Below are positions 42,314 to 53,252 of a DNA stretch of 64,000 nucleotides, one piece after another. This DNA comes from Sulfuritalea sp. (GTDB lineage Bacteria; Pseudomonadota; Gammaproteobacteria; Burkholderiales; Rhodocyclaceae). Numbering within the stretch: position 1 is the stretch's first letter; each line of letters starts with the position of its first letter. The position numbers and the translations under genes were made by a program. Location of the stretch: positions 1-64,000 of the forward strand of contig JADJQA010000012.1 of assembly GCA_016712985.1 (NCBI GenBank). Reading direction: 5' to 3'. The notes beneath the pieces were generated by a model that was given only the letters and a program-made list of their open reading frames with translations, was not told the origin of the DNA and did not search any database.

Positions 42314-43114
42314 CTAGGGCTCAGTCCAGCCCACGCCCATGCTCAAGCCGTTGCGCCCCTCGCTGTGGCCGTAGCTCAGCTTGTCCGCGAGGCTGCGGAT
42401 CATCAGCAGCCCGAGTCCACCGGGTTCGGCATCGGCCAGCGATGGCGGTCTCGGCTTCAGCAAGGAGGCCAGCGGATCAAACGCCGCGCCTGAATCACAG
42501 ACCGTCAGCGTGGCTTCACTGCCACCCTCGTCGCGGCGAACCTCAAGGCGCAGACCGATCGGGAACTCAAGCGCCGTCGCGCCACCGTAATCGATGATGT
42601 TCGCCAGCACCTCGTTGAGGCAGGACTCAAGACGCGCGAACTGATCGGCGGAACCTTGCGTTCGAGGCAGGCTTTCCCCAGCCAGGTAGAGGCGCCGAAC
42701 CTCGCCCGGATGGAGGACGCTGATCCAGAGTTCGGCGACCAAATCGACGGCGGGCTTGCTGGTCCCCACATCAGGCGCAGGCGGCCTTTCCGCCTCGGCG
42801 GCATCGCTGAACATCGGGATCAGGGCATCGATACCGGTGATCTCCAGGGTCATCCTGACCGGTGGGTTGTCGCCGATGAACAGCACCATTTTCCCGCCGC
42901 GATTCTGCAGTGCCTTGGCATTGGCGATCAGGGCACGAATGCCGATCGAGGCGAGAAAACTGACGGCGCTAAGGTCGACGACCACTCGGCGCTTGGCCGA
43001 CGCGGCCAGCGCGGCAAATGTCGTTGCGATTTCGTCGGTACCGGCAATGTCCAGACGCCCGGAAATCGATATCCGGCGAAGGTTTTCGGTGATGTCTTGG
43101 AAGCTGATGGTCAT
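42314..43114 (-). CDS. STAS domain-HATPase fusion (anti-sigma antagonist plus serine kinase)
   Basis: A 266-residue fusion. Residues 1-105 form a STAS domain with VVVDLSAVSFLASIGIRAL, in which Ser56 corresponds to the phosphorylated serine of SpoIIAA/RsbV. Residues about 125-260 form a GHKL ATPase of the RsbW/SpoIIAB type: N-box CLNEVLANIIDYGG, later AEPGGLGLLMIRSLADKL. Normally antagonist and kinase are separate proteins, so this one may phosphorylate its own STAS domain or act intramolecularly. The downstream cNMP-SpoIIE phosphatase is the likely reverse enzyme. No sigma factor is nearby. Confidence 0.85.
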   Translation of the reverse strand: MTISFQDITENLRRISISGRLDIAGTDEIATTFAALAASAKRRVVVDLSAVSFLASIGIRALIANAKALQNRGGKMVLFIGDNPPVRMTLEITGIDALIPMFSDAAEAERPPAPDVGTSKPAVDLVAELWISVLHPGEVRRLYLAGESLPRTQGSADQFARLESCLNEVLANIIDYGGATALEFPIGLRLEVRRDEGGSEATLTVCDSGAAFDPLASLLKPRPPSLADAEPGGLGLLMIRSLADKLSYGHSEGRNGLSMGVGWTEP

Positions 43115-43182
43115 GGCGGATTCGATCCTTATTCAGAAAAAAGCGCAGTCAATCGTACAGTGGATGGCATGGCGCGATGTGG

Positions 43183-45344
43183 CTATCCGGCTGGCGCAGG
43201 CTGGCGCCCATTCGCTTCGAGCGCCTCGGACGACTGCGTGATCAGGGCGATGCTGTGCGCAGCGACGTCGACAGTGCCTTCAAGGCTGACTATTGTCGGC
43301 TGGCCGGCCGGTTCGGCGCTGGTGTCCAGCAGCACCGACCAGGGGCCGGGCGGCAGTTTGAAACGGATCACGCTGACCCCGGCGTTGATCAGGCAGAGCA
43401 GCAGCGGACCGGCAGGCTGCTCCGGGCTCAGGATGAAGCCGAAGGCGCGATGGGATGGATCAATCCATTGCGCGGCGGTCAGCGGGTTGCCGTCAGGCAG
43501 CAACCAGACGACATCGGCATGGCGTCCATGCACGACCTTGCCGGCAAGCCAGTCGGCGCGGCGCAGTTGCGGGAATTCGCGGCGCAATCTGATCAAGCGG
43601 GCGACGAAGTCGATCAGCGCCTGGTCGGCGTTCTCCCAGTCGAACCAGTTGATCTCGTTGTCCTGGCAGTAGGCATTGTTGTTGCCGCGCTGGGTGCGTC
43701 CCAGTTCGTCGCCGCCGAGCAGCATCGGTATCCCCTGCGAGCACAGCAGGGTGGCCAGCAGCGCCCGCTGCAGGCGGTGGCGCAGCCGCAGCACCTGGGT
43801 CGCCTCGCATTCGCCCTCGAAGCCGCAGTTCCAGCTCAGGTTGTGGCCGTGACCGTCGCGATTGTCTTCGCCATTGGCCTCGTTGTGCTTGTTGTCGAAG
43901 GTCGTGAGGTCATGCAGGGTGAAGCCATCGTGCGCCGTGATGAAATTGATGCTGGCGCGCGGCTTGCGGCCCTGATGGCGAAACAGGTCGCTGGAGGCGC
44001 ACAGGCGGCCGGCGACTTCGCCCATCGTCGCATGCCCGCGCAGCCAGAAATCTCGCACCGTATCGCGGTACCGGTCGTTCCATTCGCTCCAGCCGGACGG
44101 GAAGCGACCCAGCTGGTAGCCGTCCGGACCGATGTCCCAGGGTTCGGCGATCAGCTTGACGCCGGCCAGCACCGGGTCCTGGCGAACCGCGTTGAGGAAA
44201 CTGCACTGCGAATCGAAGCCGCGGTCTTCGCGCGCCAGCGTCACCGCAAGGTCGAAGCGAAAGCCATCGACGTGCATTTCCGTTACCCAGTAGCGCAACG
44301 AGTCCATGACCAGTTGCAATACGCGCGGATGGCTCAGGTTGAAGGTGTTGCCGCAACCCGTGACGTTCTCCGGATAGCGCGGCTGCCCTGGCTGCAGGCG
44401 GTAGTAGATGCTGTTGTCAATGCCGCGAAAGCACAGCGTCGGTCCATGGTGATCGGACTCGGCGGTGTGGTTGTACACCACGTCAAGGATCACTTCGATG
44501 CCTTCGGCATGGAGCGTCCTGACCATGGTCTTGAATTCGTCGACGGCCGACAGCTCGCCGCCAGCCGCCTGGCAGTAGGGGTGCGCGGCAAAAAGCCGAT
44601 CGTGTTGTAGCCCCAGTAGTTCTTCAGGTCCATCTGCAGCAAGTGGCGTTCATCGAAGTGGTAGTGCACCGGCAGCAGGTTGACCGCGGTGATTCCAAGT
44701 CGGGCGAAATGCGCCAGCGCCGCCGGCGAGGCCATTCCCGCATAGCTGCCGCGCAATGCCGCCGGGACCTGCGGATGCGTCTGGGTAAAGCCCTTGACAT
44801 GCACTTCATAGAGCACGGTTTCGGCCCACGCCGTACGCGGCGGGCGGTCATTACCCCAATCGAAGCTGTCGTCCACCACGGCTGACTTGGGCACGGCCGC
44901 GGCGTTGTCGCGGGTATCGCGCTGGCTGTAGTAGAGCTCGTCGTCGAACTGCATTTCTTCCCTGGCAAGCTCACCGACGATCGCGCGCGCATATGGGTCG
45001 AGCAACAGCTTGTTGGGGTTGAAGAGCTGGCCTTTTTCCGGATCGTACAAGCCGTCCACCCGGTAGCCGTAGAGCTGCCCCGGAGCAAGCCCGGGCAGGT
45101 AGGCGTGCCACACCTGGTCAGTCCAGTGCGGAATTCTGATGCGGGCTGTTTCGCGCTTGCCGCCGCCATCGAACAGGCACAATTCCACACTCTTGGCATT
45201 CTCCGAGAACAGCGCAAAATTGACCCCGGCGCCATCCCAGTGTGCGCCCAGGGGCCAAGGACTTCCCGGCTGCACTTTCAAGGAAAGATCGGAGTTCAAT
45301 TGATTCGTTTCAGCGTTAAGTTCCGTCACTGTTGACACGTCCAT
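43183..45344 (-). pseudogene. glgX: Glycogen debranching enzyme GlgX, one frameshift in a T run
   Basis: GlgX hydrolyses alpha-1,6 branches of phosphorylase limit dextrins during glycogen breakdown. The N-terminal part (from 45344) has the CBM48-type domain (PGSPWPLGAHWDGAGVNFAL) and enters the GH13 barrel (LLPVHYHFDERHL). At 44598-44602 a T run (GGCTTTTTGCC) is one base short, shifting the frame. The remainder continues as AVDEFKTMVRTLHAEGIEV, then DVVYNHTAE, GFRFDLAVTL (catalytic Asp), LIAEPWDIG (catalytic Glu) and NFITAHDGFTL, to 43183. About 720 codons in all, the normal size. Very likely intact if the homopolymer is miscalled. Confidence 0.85.
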
Positions 45345-45616
45345 AGGTGATTCGCCGCCCGATTCGATGGGCCGCAAGCGAAATCCCGGGCCGCCAGGCG
45401 CCGGTAGGATCCCCCTGGAAATCGGGAGGAGCTGATGTCATGCTGTTGCGGATTGCGTGTTTCACCGTTGCAGGCATTCCAATTCCAAGGGCGGAAGTAT
45501 TCTTGATCTCCGCAACCCGGTCAATTGCTTAATTTTGCCTTTGACTCTTTCGGCTTGACGCCGAATGCGGATCGGCAGGATTTTCTCCGGCTTCAACCGC
45601 CACTTGCGGCGGTTGC

Positions 45617-47357
<1,741 letters not shown>

Positions 47358-47365
47358 GGTGAAGT

Positions 47366-47490
47366 TAACGTGAAATAAGCTGTTCGGAGCGACCGGTGAT
47401 AGTCGAGCGATGCGAACTGATCAGAAGCCTTCCCGTGAGGGGACGATGGGAGGGGCGGGCCTTCAATTCGCCTTTCGCGAGTTTCATCAT
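47366..47490 (-). repeat. Dispersed about 125-bp repeat, copy 2
   Basis: Inverted relative to copy 1, with GGACGATGGGAGGGGCGGGC, CTTCAATTCGCCTTTCGCG and CATCAT at its end. Located directly upstream of the exporter gene and the MAPEG gene. Confidence 0.75.
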
Positions 47491-47608
47491 CCGCGGTGCC
47501 GCGCCACTGCTGCATGCACGTTAGCGAGGTTGGCGGGCGGGGAGCATTGTAGGCTGCGAACCCGGCAGGCTATAGTAAAGGACTCATTCATTGCCCAAGG
47601 AGCGCTCC

Positions 47609-48004
47609 ATGACTTCCCTTCCCCTGGCTTCCCTCGTCACCCTGCTGGTGCTCATGCTGATGGTCGCGACGGCGATGAACGTCGGCCGCGCGCGGGGCCT
47701 TTACGGCATCAAGGCGCCCGCAACCTCGGGGCATGAAATGTTCGACCGCGCCTTCCGCGTGCAGATGAACACCATGGAGGCCGCCGTGGTGATGCTGCCG
47801 GCCCTGTGGCTGTATGCGGGATTGATCGACGACCGCGGCGCCGGGTTGATGGGGGCGATCTGGCTGGCGGCGCGGGTCTGGTATGCGCTGGCCTACCTGA
47901 AGGATCCCGCCAGAAGGGGCGCCGGCTTCGGCCTGTCATTCCTTGCGTTTGCCGGGCTCTGGCTCGGGGCGCTGTGGGGCGTGGCAAGGCTGATGATGCG
48001 CTGA
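47609..48004 (+). CDS. MAPEG family membrane protein
   Basis: A 131-residue protein with four predicted helices and the MAPEG-type motif FDRAFRVQMNTMEAAVVMLP (about 49-68), where the ERxxxAHxNxxE pattern of the family appears as R-x-Q-M-N-x-x-E. The family (membrane-associated proteins in eicosanoid and glutathione metabolism) includes glutathione transferases; bacterial members are largely untested. A good AAGGAGCG ribosome site precedes the ATG by 6 bases. Confidence 0.82.
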   Translation: MTSLPLASLVTLLVLMLMVATAMNVGRARGLYGIKAPATSGHEMFDRAFRVQMNTMEAAVVMLPALWLYAGLIDDRGAGLMGAIWLAARVWYALAYLKDPARRGAGFGLSFLAFAGLWLGALWGVARLMMR

Positions 48005-48571
48005 GAGCTTGTGCATGAATCTGCGGCGTGTGCCGTGTTTGGCGCGGTTGTCACAGCGGCGATCATGGATGGCGCGCTTTTTTCGGGTAGCTTGCGCTGC
48101 CGTGCTGACAGCGCCGACTCTTCGTTTTTCTCCATTGTGACCGGGCGATGGGCATGCACTGTTCGGCTTCGAAAGGGTAGGCGGCGTATCGGCTCTGTCG
48201 GCAAGGGGCAGCGCGGAAACATCAGCGAGATCTGTTGCAGGAGGCCGCCCCTCCGAGAACCGTCACGCACCAATGCGTGACCGGCTGCAAACCAGCGGTT
48301 GCGGTCGGTGGGTGGAAACTGATGGCGGGCGGCTGTCGGCCATTATGTAGAGTACTCAATTATGTATAGCGGTGTGGCAGCGAGCCTGGCTGCCTTATGG
48401 GGTGGCTCAGCTCTAAAAAATTCGGCGGCCTTTCGGAAGTCAGACCGGTCCCAGTTCCGAGCGAACGCCTTTGTGGGGCCCCAAACCCCGTGCGGGAGGC
48501 ATGACCCGAAACCACTCGAAACATCAGGACCTCCGGTAGCCAAATCCCGCTCCAGATTGTTGCTGAACTTA
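48005..48571. other. Intergenic region before the IS91 element
   Basis: No supported gene. It contains short frames on both strands without motifs, GGAGGCCGCCCCTCC, and the motif TTATGTAGAG/TTATGTATAG at 48343-48369. The latter recurs at the likely left end of the IS91 element. Confidence 0.35.
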
Positions 48572-48817
48572 TGTATAGTTTTTTGACGTCGCGCATATTG
48601 AACCGCCAGCGTTGACAGGGGCCGCCAGACTACGCCAAGTGGTGGCTATGCTCACTTTACTACTCCATAATAGACGGCCGTTGGGCCTAAACCGCTGACG
48701 CGGTAGTCCCGGCTCGACGGCCGGGATCTGTGGGTCGGTTTTACAAAAAGCTCCGAACGGAGAACGATGAAGTGGCTGCTTGCAGCACTTCACTCAATCC
48801 AGATAAGGAGCTTGAAC

Positions 48818-49696
48818 ATGACGCCACTACGCCAGCGGATGCTCGAAGACATGGCAGTCCGCAACCTCGCCCAGAACACGCAATCGGCTTACATCCAACA
48901 GGTGATCGCTTACGCGCGGCACTTTCGCCGCGCGCCGGAAGAGCTTGGTCCGGAGGATATCCGCGCCTACCAGATCCATTTGACGCAGACGCGAATGCTG
49001 TCGGCCAGCAGCGTCAGCGTCGCGACCGGTGCGCTGCGCTTCCTGTACAAGGTAACGCTCAAACGCGCGTGGGCGGTCGAAGAGATTCCGATGCCCAAGC
49101 GGCCCTTCCGATTGCCGGTGATTCTGAGCCGCGAGGAAGTGATGCACTTTCTCGATTCGATCGGCAACCTCAAGCATCAGGCGATTCTGACGGTGGCCTA
49201 TGCGGCGGGCCTGCGCATCTCCGAAGCTACCCACCTCAAGGTGACGGACATCGACAGCCAGCGGATGATGCTCCGGGTCGATCAAGGCAAAGGCCGGAAA
49301 GACCGCTACGTGATGCTCTCGCCGCGCTTGCTTGACGTGTTGCGCGCCTACTGGAAAGCCTTCCATCCGACGCTGTGGCTGTTCCCGGGCGACCTGCCCG
49401 ATCAACCGATCACCCGTGATGCCGTCGGCCAGGCGTGCCAGAAGGCGCATCGCGCATCGGGCATTGCCAAGCCGATCACCCCCCACTCGCTGAGGCACGC
49501 GTTCGCCACCCACCTGCTGGAATCCGGCACCGACGTGCGCACCATTCAGCTCCTGCTCGGGCATCGCAGTCTGGCCACCACCTCGCGCTACCTGAAGGTT
49601 GCCAGCAGCACCGTGTGCGCCACCGCCAGTCCCTTCGACTTGCTGCCCAAGGTGGGGCCGCCCCCGCCGACACCGACGCCTGCCGTCCAGTTCTGA
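48818..49696 (+). CDS. Tyrosine recombinase of the IS91 element
   Basis: A 292-residue site-specific recombinase. N-terminal SAM-like domain (LAQNTQSAYIQQVIAYARHF), catalytic Arg in AYAAGLRISEATHL (near 137), Lys region VDQGKGRKDR, His-x-x-Arg in HSLRHAFATHLL (near 228), LLGH and the nucleophilic tyrosine in TSRYLKVAS (near 265). All five catalytic positions are present. ATG 48818 has AAGGAG at the right distance. It precedes the transposase by 7 bases, the layout seen in several IS91 relatives. Confidence 0.88.
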   Translation: MTPLRQRMLEDMAVRNLAQNTQSAYIQQVIAYARHFRRAPEELGPEDIRAYQIHLTQTRMLSASSVSVATGALRFLYKVTLKRAWAVEEIPMPKRPFRLPVILSREEVMHFLDSIGNLKHQAILTVAYAAGLRISEATHLKVTDIDSQRMMLRVDQGKGRKDRYVMLSPRLLDVLRAYWKAFHPTLWLFPGDLPDQPITRDAVGQACQKAHRASGIAKPITPHSLRHAFATHLLESGTDVRTIQLLLGHRSLATTSRYLKVASSTVCATASPFDLLPKVGPPPPTPTPAVQF

Positions 49697-49703
49697 GGGG
49701 GCG

Positions 49704-50903
49704 TTGCGTCCCATCGGGCTCGAACTGGCGGACATCTTTCGCCAAACCGGGCCCCAGTATCGCGAGCACCACGCTGACGCGCTGAGCCGCGGGCAGCGTT
49801 GCGTCATGAGTGCCATCGAGCGTTGCCGGACCGCCGCGCTGGGCGGACACGTCGAGCAGTGTGATTCATGCGGCCACCTGCGCGTGGCGTTCAACAGTTG
49901 CAGAAATCGGCACTGCCCGAAGTGTCAGTCCCTGGTGCGCGCCGAATGGCTGGACGATCGTCACGCCGACCTCTTGCCCGTCGATTACTTCCATGTGGTG
50001 TTTACGCTGCCCGAGGAGATCGCGGCGATTGCCTACCAGAACAAGGCCGTCGTCTACGACATCCTGTTCCGCGCCACCGCCGAGACCTTGCGCACGATCG
50101 CTGCTGACCCCAAGCACCTGGGCGCCGAGATCGGCTTCATCGCCATCCTTCACACGTGGGGGCAGAATCTCCTGCATCACCCGCATCTGCATTGTGTGGT
50201 TCCGGGCGGCGGGCTGAGCGCCGACGGCGAGCGCTGGGTCTCCTGCCGTCCGGGGTTCTTTCTGCCGGTACGCGTACTGTCGCGGCTGTTTCGCCGATTG
50301 TTTCTGGCGCAGTTGCAGGTGGCTTTCGACGCCGGCCAGTTGCGCTTCTTCAACGCGCTTGAAGCGCTTCAGGTTCCTCGCGCTTTTGCCAAGTATCTTG
50401 CGCCTGTACGACGGGCCGAGTGGGTGGTCTACGCCAAGCCGCCGTTCGGTGGTCCCAAGCATGTTCTCGAGTACCTGGGTCGCTACACGCATCGAGTGGC
50501 CATCTCAAACAACCGGCTGATCAACTTCGCCGATGGCCAGGTCAGCTTCCGGTGGAAGGATTATCGCCACGAGTCGCGGCAGAAAGTGATGTGCCTGGAC
50601 GCATCGGAGTTCATCCGCCGGTTCCTGCTGCATGTCCTACCGAACGGGTTTCAGCGGATTCGGCATTACGGCCTCTTGGCCAACTGCCATCGCGCTGCCA
50701 AGTTGGCCCAGTGCCGTCAGTTGCTTGCCGAGCCCGCTCCCGTGGTCGAGCTTGCCAAGGTGCCGCTGGACTACCGTGACCGCTACCAGTTGCTCACCGG
50801 TACGTCGCTGCGTGACTGCCCCAAGTGCGGTCATGGTCACATGCTTTGCATCGAAACTTTCTTTCCGGCAAACAGACCACGTGGGCCACCGGGCGATCAC
50901 TGA
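49704..50903 (+). CDS. IS91-family transposase (HUH, Y2)
   Basis: A 399-residue rolling-circle transposase. N-terminal zinc-binding domain (CRTAALGGHVEQCDSCG, CRNRHCPKCQ), HUH metal motif HHPHLHCVV (about 153-161), and the paired tyrosines in YLGRYTHRVAIS (Y-x3-Y). The C-terminus has a CPKCGHGHM zinc knuckle. The start is a TTG with GAGGGGG upstream, since the frame is open further back into the recombinase gene. Probably active as sequence. Confidence 0.88.
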   Translation: MRPIGLELADIFRQTGPQYREHHADALSRGQRCVMSAIERCRTAALGGHVEQCDSCGHLRVAFNSCRNRHCPKCQSLVRAEWLDDRHADLLPVDYFHVVFTLPEEIAAIAYQNKAVVYDILFRATAETLRTIAADPKHLGAEIGFIAILHTWGQNLLHHPHLHCVVPGGGLSADGERWVSCRPGFFLPVRVLSRLFRRLFLAQLQVAFDAGQLRFFNALEALQVPRAFAKYLAPVRRAEWVVYAKPPFGGPKHVLEYLGRYTHRVAISNNRLINFADGQVSFRWKDYRHESRQKVMCLDASEFIRRFLLHVLPNGFQRIRHYGLLANCHRAAKLAQCRQLLAEPAPVVELAKVPLDYRDRYQLLTGTSLRDCPKCGHGHMLCIETFFPANRPRGPPGDH

Positions 50904-51299
50904 TGGGCACGGATTATTCGAACCCCGCTGAACGCTTCGCCGAGGTCATCGCGAATCGTCGGGCGTCCTATTGTCAGATGGGGCGCGCACCGACGAAATG
51001 GACTGTCGCATTGCCGGAATTACCCATCCATGCGCGCGCCGCGACCCTCCAAGATCCGACGCCTGAGCACGAAATCATGTCTCGTGCTGCCGCTTCACGC
51101 CTTTCTCCGCCGGCAGCCTCGCGCTTTGCCCGCACCGTTCTGATTCAATCCCCATAGCGTCACCGCCTGCGCGGCGGTTCAGTCCAACAGGATTTTTAGC
51201 CTACCGGTCGCGGTGGTGGCGCCACGCTTCTCACCAACCTCATCACGCCGCGCCCGCCAGGCTAAAAACCCTCTGCATTATGCATAGTCCGCAGTTCCA
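50904..51299. other. Right flank of the IS91 element, non-coding
   Basis: No supported gene. It contains the inverted repeat at 51193-51268 and the TATGCATAG motif. It ends at the left inverted repeat of the IS4-family element. Confidence 0.4.
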
Positions 51300-52626
51300 C
51301 ATCTGTCCGGTTGATTTCATAGCAAAATCATCTGGTTATCGGCTGGGTCGTCCGGAAAGTGCGATACGGCATCGAAAACCAGCTTATCCAGTTGGACTTT
51401 TTCAAACATATTGACCTCGATAATGTTGAGCAAGAGTTGCGGAGATGCCGGCAGATTCAGGCGTTTGCGCGCGATGATGACAATAAGATAGACGCAGACG
51501 GCGATCCAAATCTGCGACTTGACGGCATTGATGGAGTTGCCGAAAAAATGTTTGATCGACAAGTTTTGCTTGATCCATTTGAAAAAGGTCTCGACCGCCC
51601 ACCGGTTGCGGTAGATCTCGGCAATGGTCAGCGCGGGCAGATCGAATCGATTGGTCAGGAACACCAGGAACTTGTCGGTTTCGGGATCGCGGTAAGAAAC
51701 GCGACGCAGGCGATCCGGGTAGGCAAGCCTCGACTTGGGCGTGGCCAGCAGGATGCTCTGGTCGCTGCGCAACCCGGTCGATTTGTCGACATCGCGCCAA
51801 GCAACCCGTGTGTAGCGCATATTGTCCTTGGCCCGGATGACGAAGGAGACCTGTCGTTGATGCAGCGCTTGCAGTCTGGTGAAATCCAGATAGCCGCGGT
51901 CGACGACCACGATGGCGCCCGCAGGCCAATGAATCATGTCGAGAATCTTGACGTCGTGCACCTTGCCGGTGGTGATATGGACGAAAACCGGGATGGAGCC
52001 ACGCAGATCGATAATCGTGTGGGCCTTGACCGCCGCCTTGGTAGAGCGGAAGTCTGCCCAGGGAAACAAACTCAGACACAGGTCGATGGTGGTGGAGTCC
52101 ATGGCATAGAGCGGTTCCTTGATTCCCAATCCAATGTCGTCGCCCTGATAGAGTTCGACCGCCGTCGCAATCAGTCGATGACCGAGCGCTTCGAACAATC
52201 GCCAATCGCGTCGCTCGTTGGCGTCGGCCAGAGTGGAGCGGGATATCTTGCCGCGAATCCCAATGTGGTAGAGCTTGGCGCGTTGCGAATTGAGACAAGC
52301 GACCAGATCTCGCAAGCCTTCTCGGCGAGTCAGTTGGGAATACGCGATGCAAAGAAATTGAGTCCAGGCCGAGAAGTGTCGGATCCCATGATTCGATGCG
52401 TATCGATCGATGAGATGCTCGAAATGACTGAAGGGAACGAAGTCCAGCAACTGCGCGAATACCGACCGGCCACGATTCATGACGTTGCGTCCTTTGCCAA
52501 GAAAACTGGCAAAGATACGGTCGAAAATCGGCTCGCGATTTCAAATCGTCGGAATCTTGGATCACGTCAAGACTCGCGCCATTACTAGGCTTCCATCAGA
52601 TGATTCGAAAAACTACCGGACAGATG
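51300..52626 (-). mobile_element. IS4-family insertion sequence
   Basis: 1327 bp bounded by perfect 12-bp inverted repeats CATCTGTCCGGT (51300-51311) and ACCGGACAGATG (52615-52626), with one transposase gene filling it. The flanks (GTTCCA left, CGCCAC right) show no target duplication, so one side was probably rearranged after insertion. Confidence 0.85.
51317..52480 (-). CDS. IS4-family transposase (DUF4372 N-terminus)
   Basis: A 387-residue DDE transposase. The N-terminal DUF4372-type region (SVFAQLLDFVPFSHFEHLI) is followed by YAMDSTTIDLCLSLFPWADF with the first catalytic Asp, VVVDRGYLDF with the second, and YRNRWAVETFFKWIKQNL, the Y-(2)-R-(3)-E-(6)-K signature of IS4. All catalytic residues are present, so it may be active. 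Confidence 0.92.
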   Translation of the reverse strand: MNRGRSVFAQLLDFVPFSHFEHLIDRYASNHGIRHFSAWTQFLCIAYSQLTRREGLRDLVACLNSQRAKLYHIGIRGKISRSTLADANERRDWRLFEALGHRLIATAVELYQGDDIGLGIKEPLYAMDSTTIDLCLSLFPWADFRSTKAAVKAHTIIDLRGSIPVFVHITTGKVHDVKILDMIHWPAGAIVVVDRGYLDFTRLQALHQRQVSFVIRAKDNMRYTRVAWRDVDKSTGLRSDQSILLATPKSRLAYPDRLRRVSYRDPETDKFLVFLTNRFDLPALTIAEIYRNRWAVETFFKWIKQNLSIKHFFGNSINAVKSQIWIAVCVYLIVIIARKRLNLPASPQLLLNIIEVNMFEKVQLDKLVFDAVSHFPDDPADNQMILL

Positions 52627-53252
52627 CGCCACGCGCTTTTTGAGGAGCCACGCACTGTGAGGGAGGAGGGGTTAATAAGAGGTCCATAAAGTCTCCAGTA
52701 GAAAAGAACGGACTTTCTATCTATCACTGAGATTATGGCTACAATTCAAAACCCACCCCGCCCAGATTCACTGTTGAAGTCCAGTCTGTAAAACTCTCCC
52801 CATTCACTGGAAGTCCAATTTAATGGACTGATAAGGGCACGAAGCAGAAATAGGCAATGCATAGGTCATCAGCCGGCTTTCTGGATGGACCGGCCATTGG
52901 CCGTACAAGAGTCATCAGGCCCTTCACAGTCTCTTGCCGCCATTGGACTCCGCGCACTCGATTGCCGGGCGTCTGGCGGCAAGGAGCCAGCCAGAACCTT
53001 CACCGCATCACAGCAGCTACGGCCGTAGCACGGCACCGGCCAAAATCAATCAGGGAATCCGGAAGCTCATAGATGCGGTAACTGGAACAACTTGCTCGCC
53101 ACGCGCTGGGGCGTCAGCGGGAATCCTGGCGTCAACAATCCGCCAAGGAATGCCAGCAGGATTACAGCGACCAGTTGTTATCCGGTGATTTCGGCCAACC
53201 GATACGGAACCACGGAGCGCGAAAGGTGGCGTACCGTCCTGGCGCCCGTGCC
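52627..53252. other. Region between the IS and nifS with no recognised gene
   Basis: Lower GC in its first part. A short minus-strand frame near 53085-53190 reads hydrophobic residues (LVAVILLAFLGGLLTPGF) but has no start signal; it may be debris of a membrane protein. Genes that usually follow nifS (for example nifV) are not found. Confidence 0.35.

Larger units (their letters stand above)
48572..51290 (+). mobile_element. IS91-family element with tyrosine recombinase
   Basis: Left end placed where TTATGTATAG follows GAAC (48568-48571), the tetranucleotide IS91-type elements favour. The right end is placed near TATGCATAGTCC before GTTC (51293). The body holds a complete tyrosine recombinase and a complete HUH/Y2 transposase. 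A 10-bp inverted repeat TTTTTAGCCT/AGGCTAAAAA (51193-51202 and 51259-51268) near the right end would form the hairpin expected of the replication origin end. Exact ends are inferred, not proven. Confidence 0.5.

Noticed and set aside
48011..48280. Open frames on both strands after the MAPEG gene
   Set aside because: Neither strand shows a domain, start signal or plausible composition.
51359..52588. 409-codon frame opposite the IS4 transposase
   Set aside because: Antisense to a gene with all IS4 catalytic motifs; its residues show no domain and mirror the transposase codons.
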